Source: Crocodylus rhombifer (Eukaryota; Chordata; Crocodylia; Crocodylidae). From it: DNA of 64,000 nucleotides. The notes beneath the pieces were generated by a model, which was not told the DNA's origin, made no database searches, and saw only the letters and a list, made by a program, of their open reading frames with translations. The position numbers and the translations under genes are program-made. Shown in pieces: positions 10,981 to 22,900 of the stretch (within the stretch, counting starts at the first letter, position 1; each line of letters starts with the position of its first letter). The stretch spans positions 693,530 through 757,529 of the forward strand of contig JAVSML010024005.1 of NCBI GenBank assembly GCA_038503035.1. Reading direction: 5' to 3'.

Positions 10981-13900
10981 CTATTAGATAAATTAATTGT
11001 TGCAAAATTATCAGAAAAGAAGCAGGTTGCAAACCAGAAGACAGTACGCTGAATAAAAGTGCAGGTTAACAGAAGCCCCATGGATGCTACTGAAGATAGA
11101 ATTTGGATCTATTTAGCTGCAAATTAACACTAGGCACAGGTTCTCTAAAAGTGACCATTAGCCAGTAACAGAAAGAAGTGAGTAGAAATTTATGCATTTC
11201 TTTTTATATCAGTTTTATCTTTGATCCATAGGCTCTCATTCAGGGCTCACTCCTGCAAGATGCTGAAGGGTGCTCATCTTCCTTAACTGCTTCTGAATTT
11301 TAACAGTAGCTAAGAGCATATACATCTCTTAAAAGTACATTCAGGAGGACTGAGGACTATAGCTGAGATCCTAAGGTATTGGACTGACTGGGAGTTTGCT
11401 TGAGAAAAACTGTAATATAGTTTAGGACATAGTCCTAAGGAAGCACAACTCTGTATGTCAAAGGCTGCTTTCCTAACTTAAACAAAAATCCCCCTGACTA
11501 GAGTGAATGTTTATTCAGGAAGGACTGCAGAATCTGAATCCCAAAAGATGATGTCTTCATTATGCCTAACCATGCAGGTGAATATGACATGTCATGAGAG
11601 ATGGTCTCTTGGATAAAAGAGAACGTATTACAGCTCAATTCAAATAAAACTGAGGCTGCACTGCTAGGCTGCAGGAAGCAAGGAAATAGTGTGCAACCAA
11701 TGGCAGGCAAGGTAAAGCACTCACAGGAAGACTCGATGAAGACCTATGGGCCATAAAACTTCTCCAAGCCAGAGATCACAATCAGTCCAAGTCTTGCCTC
11801 ATCTAGAAGACAATGCAAGATCCATTTCTTTGCACTGGCTTTCTCCAGAAAGATCAACAATATACTCCTAGGCATTCACCCTAAGTAAATGAGACAACTT
11901 GTAACAGTGGATGAACTGAGGGAGGAATTAAAAGGTTTGACTTTGTAAGCAGAGTAATTTGTGGACCAGGAACCATTTTTATTGCTTCCAGGTTGGCTGA
12001 TCTCAAATGGCGAGTTTTAAACTAGCATCGCCGGGGGAGGGGGCTGCAGGAAGATGAGGAGACACCACCCGAGCAAGACAGGTAACAAATGCTAGGAGTG
12101 CCCAGGTAAGAAACAGGGCTCCAAACAGTCTCCCAAATCAGGGGGTGGCACACGCAGCTAGGCAGGGCCTTAAATGCCTATATACCAATGCTCGTAGTAT
12201 GGGGAATAAGCAGGAGGAACTTGCCCTCAGAATAGCCAGTTCAGACCCAGACATAATAGGGCTTACAGAAACGTGGTGGGATTCATCCCATGACTGGGCA
12301 GTTAGCATTAGGGGCTATAGGCTTTACAGGCGGGATACAGAAGGAAGGAAAGGTTGGGGGTGTGGTGCTCTATGTCAAGGAGCAATACACATCCTGTGCC
12401 AGCAAATGGGGTCAAAGGGGCAAGCTGAAGTGCTCTGGGTCAAGATACAAGGGGGCCGTGGGGAGAGGGATCTAATGGTCAGGGGGGTCAGGCTTGAAGA
12501 TCTACAAGGTCCCTTCCGACCCTAGTTCTATGATTCTATGATAACACACCTAGATTAAATGGTGACAGGAGCACTGGGCCAGAGCCATGTTTGTGTCCTT
12601 TATATTAAAATACTTACACGAATTGGCTTCCTATACTGACATGGAAGCTCTATGATGGTTGTTCTTGTAGAAAACTCTATTTTTGGTGCAATTCCCTTAG
12701 AAACAAGAGAGATGAAATCACTAAAAATAATGTCACTGTGCACACATTACAGACATTCATCAAGCAGCGCAACGAGCAACAGCAGTTCTAATTCACTGGC
12801 ACTTCATCAAGGTTCTTCATGGTTACTTGAGAATCAAAAGTGCAATGAAATCAAAAGTGCCTAAAGGAAACACTAAAAGCAAAAGAGACAGAAGGTTAAT
12901 GGTAGCTAGTAAATTAAGTACAAGTTTGAAAGGTAATGTGGCAACCAAATTCGCCAATATGTAGCATATGCTAGTAACGTGATATGGAGCAGGGAAGTAA
13001 TGGTCCTTCTTTATGGGCCTAATCATCACATGATGCACAAGGCCAACTGTATGGAAAAACACTGAGATACCAGCATAATTTCAGAGAGGTATCCTGTTTG
13101 CCAAATTACTTCTCAAGAGCAAAGAGGAAACCTAAATAGAATTATCTTTACTTCTTTGCTGGAGATTTAAGTTCTTTCCTGTTTAACAGCTGTATTTACT
13201 AAACACCAGTCTTCCTAATGGGCCCACGGTGATCCAACTATACCTCCAAACTACCGTGATAGCAGAATGCCAGTTTTCTTTTTGAGGCAGGTGAAACAAT
13301 GATGAATACTGTGAAAGACAATTACCATCTGTAATTAATAAATACAATCTGTTCACTTGCACTCAATTTCAAAATCTCTAGTCATTGTCATTCCTATTTC
13401 TTCAAAACACTAATTGTACAGTCACATGACAGTAACTGCATAAACATTAAGAATAAATTATACCTGTTCCTACTCTTGGGCAATTAAATGGGGAAAGAGA
13501 AAGCACAGAAGTGGTACCTGAAATGAATAGGAAGTGAAAGGCAGGAACCTATAAGCAATACAGATAGGCTTATAGCTCCAAGAAACATACATCTGGTCAG
13601 GAACAAACTGTCCTAGTCTGTGCACAGGCAAGTGTGAGCCGGAAAGCTCTGTACAACAACCTGGTTATACCTTTCTAAATGTGCATCGGCAAGTCCTTCT
13701 GCTTGTTACATCTGCTTAATAGTCTAAGAACAATGAGTTTCCTCCTCTCTCTCATTACATTCTGTCTTCCCAACAGGATAATTTAGTTCCAAACAACTGA
13801 TTGGTATATATAGAGACATTCAACTTGAGATCAAGACAGTTTCAAGACTGAGTTATGCTTTGTCTTCCAAAATCCATTCAGCCAGTCACAGCCTTTACCT

Positions 13901-16900
13901 TAATTACTAAGCCTTTAACTGGATCTAGAACAAAAAAAGCAAATAAATTAACAACATAATTATGCTAGCACAGTTTGAGTGCTCCTTGTGTAGAAGGCAC
14001 ATTCATATACACTTTACTCTGAGCCTTAGCCTCTGTTCTATGCTGTCCTGTTACAGATTCATAGATTGTAAGGCTGGAAGGGACCTCAGAAGATCATCAG
14101 GTCTAACCTCCTGCACTAGGCAGGAAAGACAACTGGGGTCAGGTGGCCCCAGCAAGGTGACCGTCCAGTCTCCTCTTGAAGATTTCCAGGGTAGGCGACT
14201 GCACCGCTTCTGGAGGGAGCTTATTCCTCAGTCTGGATACCCTGACCATGAAGAAGTTTTTCTTAATGTTGAACCTGAAACGGTCTTCCAGGAGCATGTG
14301 GCCATTACTCCTGGTTTTCCGCAAGGGTGCCATGGTGAACAGTTGTTTGCCAAGCCCTTGATGTAGTCCCCTGATGTAGTCGTAAGCTGCTAGCAAGTCC
14401 CCTCTCTGTCTTCTCTTTTTTAGGCTGAAGAGTCCCAGGTCCCTCAGCCTTTCCTCGTATGGCTTGCCATTCAAGTCTCTGATCATACAGGTGGCTCTTC
14501 TCTGGACTCTTGCAAGTTTTACCACATCCTTGTTAAAGTATGGTGCCCAGAACTGGATGCAGTACTCCAGCTGTGGTCTCACCAGTGCTGAGTAGAGCGG
14601 AAGAATCACCTCCTTGGATTTGCTGGAGATGCATCGATTGATGCATGCCAGAGCATTATTTGCCCTACTTGCTACAGCGTCACACTGATGGCTCATATTC
14701 ATACTGTGGATTGCCTGCTGAAGACTCTTAGGAATGCCTTCCCGGTGTCAAAATGGAAGGAGCAAACACCCTTTAGACTTTGTTGGCTTCCTGCTTAAAG
14801 CTGAGCATTTAGACACCAGATTCACTAGGCTACAGCAATCACCTTTCATCTAGTTTCAGTGCTTTTTTCTCTACACAGCAGCTTAATGATAAAAATAGAA
14901 TCAAACCATTATAGCAATGTACAACTTACAGCCATTAAAGCACTTAACCCAGGTACTGAGTGAGAAGGAAAAGGAAAGGCCTCTGTCAGTGGTTACCTCT
15001 AAAATTACACTTAAATACCAGTGAAATCCATAACAAATGACAGAGTACAAGCACATTTAACAAAGCTTCTAGCTACCAGACCACCCGCTTTTCAGGACAT
15101 ATTGCTCTTGATGGAAACAGTTATTACTCAAAACCATTATGTGGTTTGTCACATGAATTAAATCTAATTGAACAAGCCCACAGACAAATAGGCAGGAAAG
15201 GACACTCCAAGAATTCATGTAGAATAAGTCAATGGTTCAAATGCTGTAGCCTTCCAGCCCTAACAGGTATTCTGTAGTGACTAGAATGGGAATTGGGAAG
15301 AACACATTCACAAATACAATCACAGCGATAGCAGGCAGCATCAATGTAGCAGTCAATTTGTCCTGTTCTGAATGGGCCTGTTTCAAAGCCTCTGAAATCT
15401 AGTTTACTTTCCATTTACTTCAGCAGGCTTTATATCAGGCTTTAAAATCAGATCTGGGTTGCTAGATTCTCACATAAACATTTTCCATAATACTGCTGAG
15501 TGTTAGTATCATGGAGTATCTGGATTGTTTCTTGGTTTGGAAAGAATTATTACACAGTCACAGATCTGATTCAGTTTCACAGTTTCAAGACTGGTGGTGG
15601 GAGTTGCTTTCAAATTTAAATGAAAAACAAAGGCAGGATAAAAGACATAAAGCCAAGGGACAGTCAGACACATTGAAAACAGAATAGAAATGAAAGACCT
15701 TCTCACACTGATCTAAAACAAAGAAAGCAGAATTCAAAGACATTCCTCACTAGGGTTGTATTCTACTGCTGGTGCTGAAGAGCAGCAGAAGAGACAGACA
15801 CCGAGGAATTGCCCAAGGAATAAGGACAGCAGCCACAGTGTTTCATTCTAATTTACCTGAGAGAATCAAACCAACAACTCGAGCAATTATTTTTAGATTA
15901 AAATGCCATGTTAAAATGCTTCATAGCCAGGGGACATGACTAGAATTCCCTTGTGACGAGTGACTAGAATTCCTTTGCCTTACACAAGTTTTCAGGACTG
16001 ACAGTCACAAAAAAAATCTTTGTAATTTTTTTTAAAGGCACATAGAGGCCACATTTCATTTTGAGACAATAAATTGAAATTCCATAAAACCAACACTGAA
16101 GAGTCATTTTTCCAAGTAGTATGTTAAGGCTGCATGAACTCATACACTTCCATATCTGAGTGCATTAAATAAGCAACTTCAACATTGCCCTTACATAGCT
16201 TGAATGCCTTTAATCCATATTAAGCATGCATTATTTTGACTGTAGACACACTGCAAAAAAAGTGAGTTGACTTCACTGTACATTAGATGACAGCTTGCCT
16301 TGTTAGAAACAACAGCTAAAAAAAATCAAACTGTAACCAAGTGGGAGGTTTCTTCTGTTGATTCCTCCTGATGGAATCCACAGGATGCGGCTGTTTGATT
16401 CCTGATGATGCACTGTGGCAGATGTGGCTCAATAAGTCTAGCCTAGGTATGAAGGCAGTGATAGAGACTGTGCTTAGAAAGCCAGCGCCTAGGACAGAGA
16501 ACTCCTTAAACAGCAACCTTAAGAACATCTAAGCTTAATAATATGATCACATTTTCTTGTCATCTGAGGAAATGGACAAGCAAATGAATTACATTAAGTT
16601 AAAAAGGCTCAAGAATGTACTGCACATCAGCTGCTCTACAGAAAATGTTCGTGCCTGTTCTTACCCCACTTTTTCATTCAGGGATATGTCACTGCAATAG
16701 AGCTTCCCTTTACAGTGGGGTAAGAGCAGGCACACAAACAGTTACTGTGGAACAGCTGATGTGCAATAAATTCCTGAGTCTTGATAAATAAAAGTAATTC
16801 ATTTGTTTGCCCATGTACTGAATTATCAATAACCCCAAACCTTATAAATGGGTCAGTGGACATGATTTTGCATTCATCTAAATATACTGAAGTCAGTAGA

Positions 16901-19900
16901 TTTACACCAGTGTAAAAATGTGCAAGATCAGTATTACTCCAGGACCAAATATTCTGTTCAGAGACATTAACAATTCCATCTATTCATACAAAGCCTTGAA
17001 AAGAAACAATGCATGAAATGCAGTAATGATAGGCAAGGACAGACTAAGGACCCAGCCCTGCAATATAGATTGAGCCACTAGATGCTATGTGTTATAACTA
17101 GTGGACTAGATGATCTCCTGAGGTCCTTTCCAGTGTTACTTCTCTATGAAATGAGAAAAATCAAGTCATAGTGTTGTATAAAAATACAGCCACATTATGT
17201 ATCAAGACTTTCAGATGAAATCTAGGACCAGCCAGGAACACTACATTGATTAGAAATTTGACACAAATTTTGAAGATCATTGGCGGGACCAACCACAGTA
17301 CATATGACTTTTGCTTTGCCAGGACACAAATGATTTACTCATCCAATTTTGTAACTGAACAAACCATCTTGTCTAAAAAATAAATGAGAGTAAGAGAAGG
17401 CCACTGAAGCCGAGTGTTGTGTTAGTAGTATGTCATATACACAACAGTGAGAATCTAGACAAGTGCAGTAAATAATGTCAAATTACAGAATGAATGCAAT
17501 GTACTCTGCAGAGAATTATAAAGAGCTCAAGAGCAAGCCTGGAAAAACAAGATAACTAAACGGTAAAACCATTACAGTGAATTAGCATAAGCAATCAGAC
17601 ACAATGCACACCAAATAAAACAGTCAGGTAAACCTAAAATGTCACTGAGATTGTAATAATAAATAAAACTAAGATTGACAATAAAAGAGACCAATGTGGT
17701 ACCAAAAATAAAGTACAGTATTATAAAAATTATCAGAATTAAGACAGCTTCAATCCAAATGTGGCTATTTTTCTGCAATAACCTTTGCCAGTACTATTGG
17801 AACCTCACTGCAGGTAACTACATCGAATGCTGCAATCTAATACTGGTAGTTGACCAAACTGAAATATTAGCACGAAGAAAGGCAACATGCTATTTTTAAA
17901 TGCTCAGATCTTTGTGATCCAAATGTCCCTTTGGAAATGAAGTGCCAGCATTTGTCCTGCAAGTGAGCTGGAAATACTTTAAGGGAAGAGGGACAACATC
18001 AGTAGCAATAAACTTGGTACCTGAGAAAATGAAGATACTCAGGAAAAAAGAAACTTCTGTGATAGTGGCTACTGTTAATTTTCTAAAGGAAGAATTAGCT
18101 AAATTATCAGGATTTCAGGGCAATCCCATCATCTGACCACTTCTCCCCTGTGAAAAATTCCAGGATGTGTGTGACCAAGCAACTTAATTGGAAATAAGCA
18201 AGAAAAATTAGCCTTTGTTTTGCTGAATTTTACTGGTGAAGTTGAAGTCATTTTGGTCTCTCTCCACCAACAATTATGATGAGAGAGAAAGAGAACAAAA
18301 TATCACAAAGGAAGCATGAACAGGAATTCTAGCTCTCAATCAGTGCAATGTTAATTCATGGTCTTTAATCATAATTCTAGGGAACATCAGGAAACTAAGG
18401 TTAATAAAACCATTCAAAGGCTTAATGGAACTCACCAACCATTTTAATAGTACAAAATTACTCCTTTCCTACTACTGTGGAAAAAATTAATAAAAGCATT
18501 TCAATTTTCCGCAGCACATCAAACTACCTCACATGATGAAATCCAGACTCATCTCCTCTTGACCTACCTAATACTCTAAATAAAATACTGGTTGTGACTG
18601 GCATTTGCATCCTGTTTCAGAATATTTTTCATAAAAGAACATTGAATTAACTGTAAATGCGTGAGGTATTTTTAAAGTAATTCAACTGTAAGTTAAGGAC
18701 TGAGTTAAAAGTAAAACGTAAGTATAACCTTTAGTCTATCAGAACATATATTATACACAGATAGTTCGTCAGGCTCATGGCTGAGTTGTACATGGAGCCA
18801 TGAAAGTATCTCTATGCAGAACTTTCCAATAGTGAATAAAAAGTCTAGCCTGGTGTAAGCCATCAATTTATGTAGCATTTACATTTTCATTTAAAACCAA
18901 CTACCATTCTGCACCTTATGGGAATGAAGATAACTTTCTGAACATGAACCAATGAAGTCTCAAGTCCACAGGGAGGCTGTTTCAGCAAGTCTGCTGGTGC
19001 GCAGAGCTACGCCAAGCAGTACCAGAATGAAATTATGAAATTAATAAAAACTCTGATCAGTTGTATTGCTTCCATTGCATAATGCAGTTAGCAAAACTGA
19101 TGAGAATTTTGTCGGTTGTATTCTGCCGTTGGTGCTGAAGAGCAGCAGAAGAGAGAGACACCGAGAAACTTACCAGGAGGAAAGACCTTCCCAGAAAGGA
19201 TGATGTGTAAACTAAGGGCATGCCTGAGGGAAGGAAATGGATAGTAAAGCAGATGTCCCCAGTTACAGTCAATGGGTTGCACTAGGTGCTAACCAGCATT
19301 TTGCCCCTTTACAGCAGCTGACAAGAAAGGAAATCCTGGGCTTTGCTTCTGGACTCCCAGTCCCCACTCTAACTGGTCTCTAACTGGTAGCTATTTTAAA
19401 CTTTTTTTCAAGACCCCGTAATGACCAGATGCTGCAATCACTTGAGCATATCTGTGTTCAAGAGTGGTTCAGATTCATGGCTCAGACTGAAATCCTCACA
19501 AAGCTACCACCTGCCCAATGAACCACATCTCTCCTTCTTTCTCCTTTTCAGCTACACATGGCAAATGCCATTTGGAGGCAACTTACTGGAAAACCAGGAG
19601 CCGTTTTCATCAATACCTCTCTGTCCACACCAGGATACGCAGGCATCAGCTTGGGCTCGGGGAAGAGAAAATCTCGAGTACTCTCTTCATAAAAAGCCAG
19701 ATCGTCCCCTACTGGAAAAAGGGGGGGAAAGCAAAAACTGTTTCCTTCTATTTGGTCTGTGACAAGTCCTCTGTAAGCCCATCACCACTCATCAAGGGAC
19801 CCTCTGAGATCTGAGAAATGCTGCCCCTCTTCTACATTAGGGAAGACTGTCAGCAGTACACAGAGCAGTCCCAGCAGCAGTGTCAAAGGAAGCGCTACCC

Positions 19901-22900
19901 CTCCAGATCTGCTTCAGGATTCTCTGGCATTTCATCCTTTTTTTATATATGACCCTGAACCAAAATGTAAATAGGGGGCTCTCTATTTACATGCCTTATA
20001 GCCACTACAAAGAAAACTGCAACAACAGAGACACTGATCAACAATGAATCCTCATTGTTTTGTTGTGTGCTCACTTTTTTAATTTGTGAGAAAGGCTCCA
20101 TCCAGTAAGGTCATACTTCAGTCTCAGGGACTTAGAAAATAACTGCTTTTAAATAAAATGACTTGTTAGCCTTATTTCTATTGCTCTGACTATTCCACTC
20201 CTGATTAATGTCTCTATCCTGAAAGTGAAATGAAGGAGGCAGAAGAAAGCAAGTCCGTTTATGCTTTCATCTGTAATGAATGACTTGGCTTAGCATAGTA
20301 ACATTGGCGCTTGATGCCATCTTTAACACTCAGTTTGTCACGAGTGCCCCAAACTATTTTGGGATGGAAATGACTGCAACAATGCATATTATCACACTGT
20401 ACTGCAGAGAATTTCCAAAGCTGTGCAACATAAGGACTAAAATCTACCCCTGCTCTTCCTATATTAGGACCTAATCATGCTGAAGGTGACTGTCATCTAT
20501 TATGGACACTATCAAGAGAACAAATGTATTCAGCACCTCCCAACATTCAAAATGGGCCTTCATAGAGTATGACCTTTATATAATATGTACAATATCTGTG
20601 TCTCAGTATACAGGACCAAATCCCAATTCTATTGACTTAAGACAAGAATCCTGTCAATGACCTAAGAGAGACTGGAATTCAGGTCATAATATAAATGCAC
20701 TTTTTCAAATTACTGTACTAACAACTAATCCAGTGGTTCTCAACCTTTTTAGTCCCAAGGCACCCCTCATTAGACTGAACACAGCCCTCATTAGACTCAA
20801 AGAACCTCCTGAAAAATGCCAGCTCTTAGCTTTTACTCATGTTTTGACTATGAAAAAATACTAGAGCAATACTTCTCTTGCAAAAAACTCTGGAAGACCA
20901 CAACAGGTCAGAATGTTTCTGATGTTATGGATTTGAGATCTCTGGGTTTATCTTGTGAATAATGTGTAGGTGTTTGTACACCAAAAAGTGCTAACATTGC
21001 ATGGTATACTTAAAAGAATCTCATGGCACCCTGGTTGAAAATCGCTCTACTAGAGGTGCACCGATACATCAGTCCAATATTGGATTGGTACCGATATAAA
21101 GAAAATTGACCTTTGAAAATCGGTCTGATGTGGCTGATAATGTGGCCGATAAATGCCCTGTGCATGTGCGCAGCCATAGTGCAGCATGTAGGTGGTGAGG
21201 AGCACAGTCCAGCAGCATGGAGAGCTGCATGCAGCTGGTAAGTCTGTTGTGGTGGAAGCGGAGGGGGAGGAGGAAGAAAAGGGGCATGGCAAAGGGCCAG
21301 TCAAGGCCCCCATGGTGAGGGAGGGAGTGGGGCTGGGGCTGAGGCAGGTGCTGTTCAGCCAGAGCAGGGTGGGATGCAAGACAGAGCTGCGGCTCGTCCA
21401 GGGGGTGCAGGAAGATGGGGCGGCTCCCGCTGCTACGCACACCCTGGAAGGACATGGCGGGGTGTGCCCCCTAGATCTGCACAGGGCAGGGCAGGCTGCC
21501 GCTGGGGGCTGGGGCCAGGACTCTTCCAAGCAGGGGCTGGGCTGGGCCATGCTCAGGGCAGGCAGCACACGTGCACCCATTCGCTGCGCTGCTACTTTGC
21601 AGCATGGTCGTTTTGTTTGACAATGGGGGATCCCAGTGTCAAAAAAAAATGCTGCTAAAAAAAGCAGTGTGGCGCACACAGCAGCAGCATTCACTGCCAG
21701 AAATGGAGCCTAGCCAGCCAGCCAGAGCCATGGTCTGGCTGACAGCCAGGCTCTGAGCAACCGTTTCAACTCTGCTGATGCCCTGGGAGGCCCCCAGAAT
21801 GCCAGGTAAGGATGCTGGGGCCAACAAAGGTGCTGCTCCCAGCCTCCCCTATGCCACCTGGGCCAATTTGCTGCACACCAAAATGTACATGCAGGGGTGT
21901 GCCTGGGGACAAATAGCAGTGGCAGAAATATGTGCCACTGCTATCTGTCCCATGGGAAACACATGCCCCTGCATGTGCACACTTCTCAGGATGTGTCCAG
22001 GGAAAGGGAATTTATACCTGCTTATGTATGACAATGGCATTTACACCAGGATCATAAATAGACAAAATGCAGTTACCCCAAAGTATTCCACACAAACGTT
22101 GGAGAAAGTTAGAGGTAGGTTAGACTGCATTAAAAATAGATACCTGATCTAAGTTGAGATGGGGAGGGCTAACAGGGGGCAGTTGGGGGAATCAGGGGGG
22201 CAAGCAGCCTATGGGGGGATCGGGAGGTCCACAGGGAGTTTGGAGCGGCAGTTCATAGGCAGGGATTGGGTCCACGTGGGGCAGGGATTACTGGGGTCCA
22301 GAAGGGTTTGGGGGGGATCAGGAGGGGTCTACAGGGGGACTTGGGGGAATGGAGCACTCTCTCCCCCTAACCCTCCCCACCTCTAGACAAACAACTCCCC
22401 AGTCAAACCTACACCCCATCCTGCCCACCACTCCCCCACCACAACTTACTTCCATACTTCCCAGCATCAGCAAACACAGATAAAACCAGAACCCAGAGCA
22501 ACTTGCAGGAGGTGGGGTTTGGTGGGCTGGGGGTGGGTCTGACTCAAGGGTAGGCAACATTTTTTGGCCGGAGTGCGGAAAAAACGACAATGTCTACCTT
22601 GTAAGGTGTCAGAGTGCCAGCACACCACAAAAACGAAACTGAGGCAAGGGTACATGGTAGGGTGCACTGCATATTCAATACAGTTAATAATCATAAATGC
22701 TGCTTTTTTTCTTTTTGCTTTTTTTATAGTAAATATCAGGCTTTCTAAAAATTCAAAACCTGATGACAATAAATAAAACTTCATGCACTGCCTTTGTATT
22801 CATGAATTTTTTTTCTTCTTAAGTATGTTGTGATGAGAGGGGGAAGAGAGGGAAAGAGGAGCAAGAAGCAGCAGACACCAAGGGAGTCAGAGGCTGGCCT

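Larger units (their letters stand above)
12696..19586 (-). other. SPATA6L intron 5
   Basis: Holds CR1 copies at 14057 and 17030, the hairpin at 16571 and both 54-base repeats. No gene seen otherwise. Confidence 0.75.

Noticed and set aside
21050..21694. 214-codon minus-strand open frame
   Set aside because: Composition-driven, begins in repeat DNA, no recognisable domain.
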